Source: Ornithodoros turicata (Eukaryota > Arthropoda > Arachnida > Ixodida > Argasidae). Taken from it: DNA of 64,000 bases. Below the pieces are notes generated by a model, which was not told the DNA's origin, searched no databases, and worked only from the letters and a program-made list of their open reading frames with translations. The DNA lies in NCBI RefSeq assembly GCF_037126465.1, contig NC_088203.1, forward strand, positions 91,326,668 through 91,390,667. The letters are read 5' to 3'. Below are positions 1 through 10,865 of this stretch, one piece after another. The translations under genes and the position numbers were made by a program. Position 1 is the stretch's first letter. The number at the start of each line of letters is the position of its first letter.

Positions 1-960
1 AGTCTGCTGCGCGGTGAAGTTCCGTTTTTACAGCGTGATGGATGACCGATTTCCTTGTTGACGAATGATGATTCAGTTCCTCTGATACGTCGCTTAGAAA
101 TTTTATCGCCATCTTTGTAGCCGGAGACGGGCAAACTTCCTATCGCTCTCATGCCCCGGCTTTCGATTTCCGCACACTGTTGAAAACGGGACTTTGTCGG
201 ATAACGCCGCCCGGGGCCAAACATCGTTAGGAATTATATCGTCCCGTCTCCTGATCTGTACAGGAGGTGTACGCCTAGGGTTCATTGTTTTCGGGTTTTA
301 TGATTTTTCAAATTCGGGGGGATCGGGTGCTATTTACACATCAGAACTCGGGGAGAAATCGGGCGCTCCGATCTCTGTTTGATATGCCATCGGGGAATTT
401 TCTGGTGAAACGAAAGGCATATGAAACAAGCCACTGCTGTGACACTGAGGACGAAAAACAATAATCTTTTTATATTTGCCCTCGGAGCTGGGGCAGTGAA
501 TGACCGCGGTATTCAAACACTTGTTCGAGCTCCACAAAGGCTCGTCTTTTTTCTCTGCTGGAGGGGATTATAAAAGAAGGACAAATAGGTTGTCACAAAT
601 AACTCTCTCTGCTGATATTATGATTCACTTTTCCGATGGTTTACCTAGAACGACAAGTTCAAGGACCGCAAGGATTTCGGGTAGATAACGGGTTTTACCC
701 GAATTCTTGAAAACTTGTTCGCGGGGTGGGTGGGGGGTGGTCTATCGTGAAAAATCGGGTTCAGTCCGAAAACGAAGTACCTATGTACGCTCCACTTTGA
801 CATATGCAAATCACCTAAAACAGGCGTATCCATGCCACTTTCAACAAATAGAGAATAAAATCGTTTTTTTCTTCTTCTCGGAATGATGGGTTTGGGGTAC
901 GCGCGCATTATGTGGTGAAGTGAAGAGCTCGCCGTTGTCGGCCTCACAGACGCTCACGAC

Positions 961-1213
961 TACACTCTTAAAAATGAACTTCACCGCATAGCACGCTCCT
1001 AGCCAACCATAATCTCGAATGATATCGTTATCTGTCCTGATTTGCTGAAAACGGGAGGCGTACGACTTTTTTGTGACAATTATGAACAGCATAAGTGTCA
1101 CAAAAAAGGCGTACGCCTCCCATTTTCAACAAATCAGTGCTGATAACAATATCATTCGAGATTATGGTTGGCTAGGAGCGGGCTATGCGGTGAAGTTCAT
1201 TTTTAAGAGTGTA
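961..1213. repeat. Palindromic MITE, full copy 1
   Basis: Both ends carry the inverted repeat TACACTCTTAAAAATGAAC and the two arms, about 120 bp each, are mirror images around a short centre near 1085-1095 (the GTACGCC / GGCGTAC blocks). The arms contain CTCCTAGCCAACC and its complement GGTTGGCTAGGAG. The element is flanked by TA, as expected for Tc1/mariner-type insertion. It has no coding capacity and is a non-autonomous hairpin-forming MITE. Close copies lie at 2200, 4573 and 4874. Confidence 0.85.
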
Positions 1214-1405
1214 ACGCTCTGGAGGGGAATGTGCGTCCTTGGTCGACTTCTGAAGGAACTGTGCCGAGACATATATCTGACAGCCGTCTGAGGGAAAACC
1301 CAGGCTGAACCCCACAGAGCACAGCCGGCACCGGGATTCGAACCCGGGTACCTTGCAGTCTCGATGTGATATGGCCAGCACGCTGACCACTCAGCCACGC
1401 AGTGG
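1213..1405 (-). repeat. tRNA-derived SINE, copy 1
   Basis: Read on the minus strand it starts with a tRNA-like head: a box A-like TGGCTGAGTGGTCAGC and a box B GGGTTCGAATCCC about 40 nt later. A non-tRNA tail follows, containing CTGGGTTTTCCCTCAGACGG and CGGCACAGTTCC. The same head-plus-tail arrangement occurs at 39040-39290, so this is a SINE family and not a tRNA gene. The acceptor stem does not pair as a functional tRNA would. Transcription would be by RNA polymerase III and mobilisation by LINE machinery (family knowledge). Confidence 0.75.
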
Positions 1406-1431
1406 TGGTGGTGGTGAAAGCGCTCGCCGCT

Positions 1432-1668
1432 GGGACAACACAGAACTTGACCAACAGCACGCTCCTAGCCATCCATCATTCCTAATGATATCATTCTGCG
1501 TCTTGGTTTGTTGAAACTGGGAGGAGGCGCTTATTTGGGACACATTATGCATGTCCCAGATAGGCACCTCCCCCCTGTTTTAAATATATCGAAACACAGA
1601 ATGGTACCATTCGGAATGGTAGTTGGCTAGGAGCGTGCAAGGTGAAGTGCTGTTGTAACAGCGCACTG
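1432..1668. repeat. Palindromic MITE, diverged copy
   Basis: Contains GCACGCTCCTAGCC, a central palindrome around TTATGCATGTCCCAGATAGG, and the complementary GGCTAGGAGCGTGC. The outer TIR on the left is eroded. It is most similar to the copy at 4573-4813, which has the same central TTGGGACACATTATGCATGTCCC block. Confidence 0.65.
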
Positions 1669-1776
1669 TAAGAAGTAGTAGTAGTATAGTAGTCCCCTCC
1701 AGGAGCACTCTCTCAAAAATTTTTTTTTTTTTTTGGGGGGGGGGGGGGTTATGGCAGGATCGTCTCGTCGTTGTTG

Positions 1777-1945
1777 GCTCTCAAAAATGAACTTCCCCCA
1801 ATAGTCCACTCCTATAGCCAACCATCATCCCGAATGACATCGTTCTTTCCCCCGATTTGCTAAAAGAACAGGGGGTGTACGCCATTTTTGTGGCATTACG
1901 CCGTTCATAATTGCCACAAAAATGCCGTACGCCTTTCTATGCATA
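1777..1945. repeat. Palindromic MITE, truncated copy
   Basis: Left arm and centre of the same family (AAAATGAACTTC at the left, then the GTACGCC ... GGCATTACGCC centre). The right arm stops after CCGTACGCC. A run of T and G at 1720-1748 lies directly to its left. Confidence 0.55.
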
Positions 1946-2199
1946 ACAGTGACAAGGTATATTAAGCCTGCCGTGCGTCATGGCTGCACGACGACTGTTC
2001 TCTATTCAGTTTCGAAAATGACGCTCATAGGAACTGTAGCTAACCATCATAATGAGACATATAAGAAAAGCAACCTTTATCCTAGGCTATAGGGAAGGCT
2101 ACTTTCATTCCCTTCCCTAGAATCGAAGTGTAGAAAAAGGCAGCACACGCTGACCTCGTCATGCGAAAATGCGTCTTGGCACAGTGACTGAAGCGTATG

Positions 2200-2452
2200 T
2201 ACACTCTTAAAAATGAACTTCACCGCATAGCACACTCCTAGCCAACCATTATCTCGAATGATATCGTTATCTGCCCTGATTTGTTGAAAACGGGGGGCGT
2301 ACGCCATTTCTGTGACACTTATGCTGTTCATAATTGTCACAGAAAAGGCGTACGCCCCCTGTTTTCAACAAATCAGGGCAGATAACGATATCATTCGAGA
2401 TAATGGTTGGCTAGGAGCGTGCTATGCGGTGAAGTTCATTTTTAAGAGTATA
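2200..2452. repeat. Palindromic MITE, full copy 2
   Basis: TACACTCTTAAAAATGAAC at the left is mirrored by the complementary end at 2433-2452. The central palindrome is GGCGTACGCC. It differs from the 961-1213 copy by scattered point changes only, so the family was active recently enough to keep its complete hairpin. Confidence 0.85.
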
Positions 2453-3289
2453 CTACCTCGTCAGGAAAACGTTCATCCAAATCTTCTTTGTAAACTTCTG
2501 CCAGGCAACATGCCTTCTTCCTGATGTCTGCGGTGGCGTGGATGCAGATTTCTCCGAAGAGCCAAATCCTGGACGAGAGTTCTTCGTACGCGACCAGCCG
2601 TTGATCCAGAGAAGCTTGAAACTGATCTTCTGCCGGGAGAAAGTACTTTATGCGGAACTAAAGTAACACAGAACTCAAGGCCAACTAAACCGTACTTCAG
2701 TGGCACTTCCGTAGCCTATAGTGGTGTTCGCCATACGCTGAATCGTCGATCGCGCTCTCGTACCGGAGCAAATTCCCTCGTTCCAGTTACATCTTCCCCA
2801 ACCATGCGGTAGTGATCGAATGCTTCACGCTTTGCGACAATAAAGTATTTGAGCGATCTCAATAAGGAAACTGCGCTGTTCAGGTCGATTTTTGGTCTTG
2901 CCCATTCTGTCTAAAATATCGTCCCAAAACGAGGCATAAATTTCCGTTTCTAGTCCAGACATTGTGTCAGTGAGACTGTCGGCATTAAAGCGCACTTCAG
3001 TCACTTCATCTCGATCGTTAGCAATGGAAAAAAAAAAAAAAAGCACACGCACACACACACACAGTATGCCCTAACTATGTTTCCCACAGCAGCCGCTCTG
3101 CAGGACCATCACGTGCCGGTCAGCTGCTGCCAGTGACATCTGTTCGGTACAGGAACGGGCTGTTTTTCTGAGCAGAAGCCGGAAACGGTTGTGGTGAGGT
3201 CGCTCAGTATACCTTGTGTCTATGCGTGGATTTAAAAGCGATAAAAAATCCAGTTGTTCAATATGCGTGGATGCTGTAAAGTAGTCATA

Positions 3290-3687
3290 TACAGGGTGGG
3301 TGCTACAAAAGGTCAGTCACATTTTCGCGCGTGACGCTATACCTACTTGACAGACAGACTTCTGCTGCCACACAGGGAATAATTTATTCCAGAGAAACCT
3401 ACGAAAAAATCGTGGTTACCCATACCAGACACTGTGTAACAAAACAAATACGCCCACGCAAACTTTCGTTTTCATGTATTTCCTATGCGCTATACCGATG
3501 GATGGAGGCGAGAGTTTATGTGGGCGTTTTTTTTTTTTTTTTTTTACACTGTATTTGGCAACCACAATTTTTTTCGCAGGTTTCACTGGCATAGATTCTT
3601 TACTCTGAGGCAGAGGAAGTCTGTGCATCAAGGAGGTATCACGTCTTAACGAAAATGTGGCTGACCTTTTAGAGCACCCACCCTGTA
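3290..3687. repeat. Foldback MITE with ACAGGGTGGGTGC termini
   Basis: The TIR begins TACAGGGTGGGTGCTACAAA and ends in the complementary AGAGCACCCACCCTGTA. Similarity between the arms continues inward (TTTTCG...CGAAAA and the block around CAGACTTCTGC / GCAGAGGAAGTCTG), so most of the element can fold on itself. Flanking TA points to a mariner-type transposase in trans. Internal T-runs are present and no gene is encoded. Confidence 0.8.
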
Positions 3688-4151
3688 TATACCTGCTCGA
3701 GGAAACGGAACAGGCAATAGCAGCGAGGCAGTACTTGGCAGCTGATTTTGCTGCCGGATTCAGAGAGTGCGCTGAACAATCAACCCACGTGGCAAGAGGA
3801 TTTTTCTGCCGTGCTTGAAGACCTTTGTACTTTCCACTCATAGACGCAGCATTGTCGCAAGACTGCCCGCGACATGCCTTTTGTTTATGCCATGTGCGTC
3901 GACTCATTCGTAAACTCATTCAAGCTTCGAACATGTCCACAGCCCCTGATCAGGCATGAACCGTACGAATCTTTCAACTGGTTCCTCCGAGTGCACGAAG
4001 AGGTCTCGCTGCATATGTGATTTTGGCAAGAACCTAAAGGCGTATCGTTTACAGAAGACAGTGACAACTGCAGTGGTGGGGGCCCCTGTGCACACGCCCC
4101 GTCCCTGTTAGATCCGGCACTGCACGGAAGCATACGCGGAGTTTAGGGACG

Positions 4152-4519
4152 ACACTCTAAAAACATACTTTCACCGCATAGCGCGACCTGCGGCAACCAT
4201 CGCACGAATGATAGGATTATCGCTTCTGATTCGAGTTATCTAATTCGAATTACCGAAGTATTATTAACGATTATTTGTTGTAAATCGATTAAGTATTTAT
4301 TATTATTATCATTAGCGAATTCGAATTATCACTTCTCATTCGAAGAGAGAGATAGAGAGACGCACGCCTTTTCCTGTGAACATAGCATATATCCAAATTG
4401 CCACAAAAAGCCGTACATCCCCCTCTCTCTTCGAATCAGTAGCAGCGATAATCCTATCATTTGTGGCAATGGCTCGCGCACAGCGTGCTAAGCGGTCAAG
4501 TTCAGTTTTTAGAGTGTAT
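4152..4519. repeat. Palindromic MITE, long diverged relative
   Basis: The ends CACTCTAAAAACATAC and GTTTTTAGAGTG resemble the termini of the 961-type element, and the arms contain GCATAGCGCG and CAGCGTGCTAAGC. The AT-rich centre at 4240-4350 (ATTCGAATTA repeats) is unique to this copy. It is an older or recombined member of the family. Confidence 0.6.
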
Positions 4520-4572
4520 GGGGGAACAGGGGGACAAAATTTCGGGGTCGGAAGACTAAAACGGGGAGTAAC

Positions 4573-4813
4573 TACACTGTTAAAACAGAACTTCACCACA
4601 TAGCACGCTCCTAGCCAACCGTCATTCCGAATGATATCACTCTGTGTTCATATTTGCTGAAAATGGGAGGTGGCGCCTATTTGGGACACATTATGCATGT
4701 CCCAGATAGGCTCCTCCCACTGTTTTGAACGAATCATGACACAGAATGACATCATTCGGTATGTAGGTTGGCTAGGAGCGTGCTATGTGGTGAAGTTCTA
4801 TTTTAACAGTGTA
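4573..4813. repeat. Palindromic MITE, ACACTGTTAAAAC subfamily
   Basis: The TIR is TACACTGTTAAAACAGAACT, with its complement at 4795-4813. The centre is TTGGGACACATTATGCATGTCCC. The inner arms share CTCCTAGCCAACC with the other copies, so it is a terminal-sequence subfamily. Confidence 0.8.
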
Positions 4814-4873
4814 CAATCTACACTAAATAAAACAGAACTTCACCATATAGCACACTGAACACCAGCCACTGCA

Positions 4874-5081
4874 CACACTCTCAAAAAATGAACTTCACCG
4901 CATAACACGCTCCTAGCCAACCACGGGGCGTACGCCTTTTCTGTGACAATTATGAACAGCATAAGTGTCACAGAAATGGCGTACGCCCCCCGTTTTCAAC
5001 AAATCAGGGCAGATAACTATATCATTCGAGATAATGGTTGGCTAGGAGCGTGCTGTGAAGTGAAGTTCATTTTTAAGAGTG
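4874..5081. repeat. Palindromic MITE with one arm partly deleted
   Basis: The left terminus (CACTCTCAAAAAATGAAC) runs directly from CTCCTAGCCAACC into the central GGGGCGTACGCC, omitting the arm segment present in copies 1 and 2. The right arm is complete and ends GTTCATTTTTAAGAGTG. It is the fifth intact or near-intact member in 5 kb. Confidence 0.7.
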
Positions 5082-5400
5082 CAGAGTCTGTAGTTGCTCC
5101 CCCAATTTAATTTCTTTCCCCTTGGACTGCACATGTAAGAAAATTACACAAGGATCATGATGATTTATTGATCAATTGTGCATTATTTGCGGACGTCAGC
5201 AAGTCAGCACCGCGATCTCTGCAAGGCCAGTGGCTGCAGGAATTTCGACACCCGGGCAGGGGCGTCATTAGTGACGTTTAGTATAACGTAGGCTGTCGCC
5301 TTTGCGTACGAAAGGGATAGCGGGGTGGTTCTGCTCAATGCGCAAGAAGCTCTGTTTGTGCTTTCCGCGCGCTCGTCATGTAATGAACTACACGTGTCAA

Positions 5401-5890
5401 GACGTCACGATCCACCGTTAACTCCAAAGGCCGAATATAGACCTCTCCCTGTTTGTAAACAAATGACGTCATAGTGTTCGACAGCGCCACGAATCTGGTA
5501 GAGTTGAACTACGCTGGAAGCTAGGGACGAACAAGGTCGTGCCCGAAAGCCACGGTCTTGGGGGGGTTACGATGGTCCCTGAAAGGGATGCGACCCTCGG
5601 TCCTACTTTTCTTTCAATAGGAGGCAGCGAACAAGGAACAAGTGCCCATTTGTAGAACTCAGCCCTCCCCTTCCAATTTGTTTCGGTTTCAGTCTGCCCT
5701 AGCCCTGTACAAGCTTTACTGACATGACGTCACTCGCTGGGGAGCGACACGGTCGCTAGGGGACTCCGTCGACATGTTGAATGAATGGTGAACTAGGTGA
5801 ACAAAAGAGAACGAGAACCGAAACCAAACATCATCGGACCTACATCATGGCGACCTTTTCGAAGCTACGCCCTTTTGAGGGGTGACGTCA
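5401..5890. promoter_or_regulatory. Cluster of CRE-like TGACGTCA sites
   Basis: Perfect TGACGTCA palindromes, the consensus of CREB/ATF bZIP factors, are at 5464-5471, 5725-5732 and 5883-5890, with a 7-base match GACGTCA at 5401-5407. Three exact 8-mers in 430 bases are well above chance. No gene start is recognised next to them, so they may belong to a dispersed repeat and not to a promoter. Confidence 0.35.
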
Positions 5891-7860
5891 GTGAACTAAT
5901 TCCGCCGTGTAGGTCCGTCCGTGGCTTTGGCCAACCACCACGCGAACCCGTGAAACTGCTGACGTGACGGCCTTATGCCCAAAGACGCAGCCGTGTCTCA
6001 TTTCTACGTGTTTTCCCAAAAGTTTAGATGTCCATGTGTGGCTGAGGACAGGGCAATATACATTACAGATGCAGATTGCCGCACTATTCGACTGTTGTTG
6101 GCACAAGTACCTGCTGGCATGTATACAGGGATCGGATCCAAAACTGAGCCCGAACCGAAAACGGTTCCGATATAACGGTTATATATAATATAATATATAT
6201 AACGGTTCCGAACCCCTGCATGTATAGAGCCCTGCACTGTGTCCCCAATGAAGACGTCGCATAGTATTTATTTATTTAATTACGTTATGAACCCCCGTTG
6301 GGGGTTTTGCATAACGGAAGGGTAAAACTTCGCTCTTTTTGCCGTTGCGACGAACACTTCGCGTTACAGATCGTAAACAACAGCAGTAATTGCAGGAGTA
6401 ACATAGACAGGAATAAGACCGTGCACGTATTCCTATAGGTAAACAGACAGGTACTCCTATATAATTTGTAATAAGTGTATTGGTAGACAGACAGGTATCC
6501 CTATATAATTTTCGCGCACCATTGGTTTGACACCACACAATTGCAAAGCACGCGTACTACCTATTTTCCTCTCAGAATGGTGTCAACATACGCAATACCG
6601 TGTGGATTTCACAGCCTTTTCTCATTTTATCCCAAAGCATTCCATTATATGTTTACAGCAGGAGGAGGCAAGCAACTGGTCATCGATAACCGTTGGTCAC
6701 CACATAGCTTTTCACTCATATCACTTCTCAGGAAGGAAGATTCATGCAGCTGGCTTCAGACGATTCAACATTGTGCATGAGTAATCGAAGCCCGTACATC
6801 GTTATTTTTTTTTTTTTTTTAGCCTACAACTTCTCAAACGATTTTTGTTCCCAGGAATATGACGTAGGGCATTCCCATGACCACTAAGGGCAAAAAAATC
6901 ACGATCGTGTTGACTCATCTTGAGTCATTCCGTTTGTCCCCCATCTCACACTTTCCAGTAATTACGTCGGCGTGAACGAGATTCTCCCATGTTAACATTG
7001 CTACATAATAGGAGCATCGGACACGTTTCAGCCACATGAGATGAACAATTAGACTCAGGAACGGAAAGAGATATCGCTTGATGCTGTAGACTCGCTGGGA
7101 TGGTGTCAAGCAAGCTCTTTCCTTGGAGTTTTATCATGCACACCAGAGTACCTCACGGAAATGTATCGGAGGGCTTGACATATAAAGACTGTCACATCGA
7201 TGCGGACGCAAACATTGAAGGCGTGGCTTAATCCGTGAATATCTGACAGATCAGTTTTCCCGTGTACAAACAGGTACAAACGCAGTGTCAGCGCGCGCAC
7301 GTTCAACAATTCGTAGCAGAAGGATGCAGCAGACCACGAGGGTACCCATCCCAAAGCTACAAAAACACTTACATGTCGGAAACGATTTCAAAAGTCGTAC
7401 TTACCAAATGCAAAAGCCCGCTTTCCGCAGTCAGGCCAGCAGGCAGGAATTCAACAACAATCGCTTCTTCCAGTAGGCCTCGCAGAGATAGCCGATTTCA
7501 CACATAAACATCAAACACAGATACTTGACATGTGCACTCGGTGCCACGCCGTAGAAGATAACGTGGCGCTATAACGTATTCGCAAAGTTATTCGGTCCTA
7601 ACGACGACTTCTTCCAGTAACGTATCAATCTAAAACTTTCTATCTGCCAGACAACAACCAAAAACACAACACGGGAAAACCAAAACACAAAGCAAACAAC
7701 GGGAACAACAGCGACATCATCACAAAAATGTTGCTAAAAGTAGAATATTGTACTTGTTTATTTATGAATAGACCGCAAAACAGAGTCAAGAGAGAGAGAT
7801 AAAGAGTCGTAAAGATAAATTAGAGTCAAAACGATGTCAGTGGGAACGTTTATCACAGAT

Positions 7861-7873
7861 GTCGCCTAGCAAC
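7861..7873 (+). promoter_or_regulatory. X-box-like RFX site upstream of DTWD2
   Basis: GTCGCCTAGCAAC matches the RFX X-box pattern of two half-sites (GTNRCC and RGYAAC) with one base between. It lies 117 bases before the DTWD2 start codon. A single 13-base match could be chance; it is listed because of the position. Confidence 0.25.
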
Positions 7874-7989
7874 AAAATAGGAAACATGGCCGCGGCCATG
7901 CAACGTTTTGGGATTTTGTATCCATGAGCATTCGCTAAGTTTGTGCAGTTGTTCCCTTCAAATAAATTGGTATCAACACATGTTTTAAC

Positions 7990-10115
7990 ATGAGCGACCA
8001 CGACATCAGTGCCTTCTTTAACGAACTAAGCAACATAACAGCAGACCTTCCATGCAAACGGGAACTTTGTGCAAAATGCAGGTAAATTTTACCCTCGAGC
8101 TCGTGGGGCGAGTCTTTTTTGTTTTCGGTTTACGAGCGTTTTATTTCAACAGGCGTCCCGTTGCTGTTTGCTGGTGCGCTTACCTTCCCAGTTCTCCACT
8201 GCAAGTGGCGTGTAAAGTAATTATTCTCCAGCATCCAGGCGAGGTAAAGCGACCACACCTCCATTCATCCACATGATGTTCACGGGCACATGTTACTGCA
8301 GGTCAAAAGAAACCTGCGTACTGCCCCTATGCTCGAAGCAGCACTGGCTGCGGACAAGTGCGTTACTTTTCGAGGCAGACGTTTCTCGTGGGAACGTCAA
8401 GGTGCATTTCAAGACACCGTCAGTGGGTCCTTAAGAGACACTCTAGTACTCTACCCTGGTCCAGATGCTCAGGACATAGAGACATTGCCCACAGTTGTCG
8501 AGAGGTCAGGATGTGGCTATAATCTAATTGTTCTCGATGGTACGTGGTCTCAGGCAAGGTCCCTGTTCTTCAACAGCCCTCAGCTACACGGTTTAAAGCA
8601 GGTCTGTAAATTTCAAGCATTTATGCATGCCATTTTACACTGGGCAAAAGTGGAACGCTACTTTTAAGCCACTGGAACCAACAGGTCAAACACATAACTC
8701 AACTTTCAGTTTTGTAATAATACATTTGTCCCCTTTGTGTTGCCCTGTCTCAGTGCTTGTGTCTCTACATCATGAATGTATGTTAATGTTTGAAAAGAAA
8801 TCACATGTAAAATACAATTCCATACCCCTATGACATTGTGTGTACCTTGTCCAAATGCTGGGCAATAATCCAGAACCCTCTTTAGTGTGTGCCTTAAAAT
8901 AATCGAAAATTAAACTAAAAGATGAGCTCACTGCCTGTGCTGTTTTGTGAACATGTCCAAGTCCCTCTTCAGGACATCCCAGGCTATGATTTTCTTCTGT
9001 CATTGTTACCTTATCTCATTGCCAAATTACGTTTCGTAAAATGTGGCAAAGGCAGACTTTAGTGCCATTTGGTACCTTGCTTAGACAAATTTCACCAGAA
9101 ATCTCTCTCCTAATTTGATTTAAATCTCTTACGTGGGGCCTTTAAGTGGGGGATGACATGCAGGACTATCATTGTAAAGGCTGCTTAAGTTTCTGATCAA
9201 GTCCATTACATTCTGAAATCCTCTGTATCATGCACAGTACAATATCAAGGAGTTGTAAAGTGACCCCTCCTCTCTTGGAGGAGTCGTGGTGGTGATTTGT
9301 CTCCTGAATATACGAATGGTCCCAATGCTGATGTGATCCCTTGTTCCAAAGTTATTACACACGGAAGATCTCCTCAGTCCCCATAAACATACGTATTGTA
9401 GAAAACGAGGCATGCCCCCCCCCCCCCCCCCCCTGGAAAAATGCGAGGTGTGCCTGTTACAATAGTAACTGTCTGCTCCTCTTACGGTCTGTCTGTTGAG
9501 CCTTGTGAAAATGCTGTTGTTCTAAGTGTTGTTACAGAAAAGAGCATGCACTGGAGAGGAAATCACAGAGAGTTATAAGGCTTTGGGTATTGAACATTTG
9601 AACACAACAATATTACAAACAGTGCAAAGACATGTGTTTAGAAATGGTTTCTCAATCCAGATAAGGCTCCTTCTCAGCGAATTAGTCTGGAGTATGCTTC
9701 TCTGCTGAACTCCCAAACTACCTCAATAAACTCTCAGTACACAAACAGGTGCAGATAAACCCTAACAAGACAAGTGACTACGTTATTCGGACGCAGCCCA
9801 CCCAGGAATGTTTGTCAACTGTCGAAACAGTAGCTTACGCACTTTCTGTTCTTGAAGACAAACCTGAACTTCAAGAGGTAAGTGATTGTCTAACAAAAAA
9901 ACAAATAGCAGATTCACCACCATTTATGATTTTGCATACCTCAGGTCCTTACAAGGCCACTACATGCTTTGTGCCAGTTTCAACTTCAACATGGTGCAGT
10001 TACGCACCACAGCAAAGAATTTCTCATTCAGAATGGAATGTACAAGAAGCCCCTGCCTCGCCGCATTGTGCACAGACTGGCTCGGAACGAAGACCTCAAG
10101 GATGCGCTTAGGTGA
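7990..10115 (+). CDS. DTWD2: DTWD2-like tRNA-uridine aminocarboxypropyltransferase
   Basis: Complete five-exon gene: 7990-8081, 8153-8243, 8302-8601, 9749-9877, 9945-10115. All introns are GT-AG and all phases agree, giving 260 residues. The family transfers the aminocarboxypropyl group of SAM to uridines in tRNA loops (acp3U). Visible features are a Cys-rich knuckle (C22, C27, C30, C37, C39), QHPGE at 57-61, RTAP at 67-70, YPG at 112-114, the signature DGTW at 140-143 followed by SQA, then RTQPT and CLSTVE. The basic C-terminus (KKPLPRR) is typical of DTWD2. The start is the first ATG before the Cys-rich segment, 92 nt ahead of the first donor. Length is slightly below the vertebrate protein. 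Intron 3 is the only long one (1147 nt). The gene converges on YTHDC2. DTWD1 is the alternative, but the sequence around RTAP and the CLSTVE block favour DTWD2. Confidence 0.93.
8602..9748 (+). other. DTWD2 intron 3
   Basis: The donor follows CAG (GTCTGT) and the acceptor is CAAACAG at 9742-9748. The intron holds a poly-C run at 9417-9433 and short open frames without recognisable similarity. No conserved TIR element was found, so it is the least repeat-laden long intron in the window. Confidence 0.7.
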
Positions 10116-10301
10116 CAAATTTCGTGCAACGGAACGCTTTGTGAAACACCGGCAGTCGTACTCTTCAGGCAGAGCACACTACAAGAGTTGACTTATATAA
10201 GTTAAGTGTCCAGGAGCACACTTTGTTACTAGTTCTTTTTTTTAAGAATTTCAACCAGAGGTGTTGAAGTGCAACAATGATAAAAAAAAAAAAAGGAAAA
10301 T

Positions 10302-10311
10302 AATAAATAAA
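10302..10311 (+). terminator. Poly(A) signals for DTWD2
   Basis: Overlapping AATAAA hexamers lie 187-196 nt after the DTWD2 stop codon, just beyond an A-run at 10281-10294. They are the first canonical signals downstream and probably set the 3' end, leaving roughly 550 nt to the YTHDC2 stop codon on the other strand. Confidence 0.5.
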
Positions 10312-10865
10312 GGGAGACAACGAGGTCTGTTCAAGAAAATACTTAATGATCAGTATTGCACATACAGTAGCACATCTTCAACAATTTCCACAGAACTGGG
10401 GAAGACAAACAGCTAACTTTGGAGACTCTGAGCAATGATCTTCAGTGACAAGACATGTTGAAAGAGTTCCCAACTTGCTGAGCAAAAGCCAGAACAGTTA
10501 TTTCTCAGCAGTATTATAAACACATTCCTGCAGCCATCTGGAGTCACTCGGCACTTTTCTTCTCTGTAGCGAAAGGACGACGTACCCTTCGCGACGGTAA
10601 AGCTTTATGGCGTGGCATGCAGCACGTATATACATGTCCGTAAATTATAAAAAAGATGAGTGTTCTATGGAATTGTACAAAGAGGATCTACCTTGTCAAT
10701 GACTAGCACAGGTGACAGTCTAACAGTTGTGGACCTCTGTCTTTAAAAGCTGGGTATTCAAATGCAACAACTCAATATAAAACCAAAATATAGAAATTTT
10801 GTGGCTGCAAAGTTCACAACCTAGAGGCACATCAAAGAAAGGAGGGTTTCTACGGCATGACCACT

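Larger units (their letters stand above)
5082..7989. other. Intergenic stretch, no supported gene
   Basis: I found no exon chain here that I recognise. The short open frames lack partners with matching splice phase. The 5.2-6.0 kb part is GC-richer and contains three perfect TGACGTCA octamers. Short AT repeats occur at 6180-6205. A minus-strand open frame at 7106-7354 is bounded by plausible splice signals but resembles nothing I know. The last 150 bases before DTWD2 probably hold its promoter. Confidence 0.5.

Noticed and set aside
1319..1405. Functional tRNA gene
   Set aside because: A and B boxes are present but the acceptor stem does not pair, and the same head-tail unit recurs at 39.0 kb: a SINE.
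7106..7510. Two-exon minus-strand gene divergent from DTWD2
   Set aside because: A GTAAGT donor near 7409 and an acceptor near 7355 exist, but the phases that keep both exons open do not join and nothing is recognised.
10380..10520. Alternative last YTHDC2 exon reading QVGNSF
   Set aside because: Weak match only; superseded by the exon at 10955-10866.
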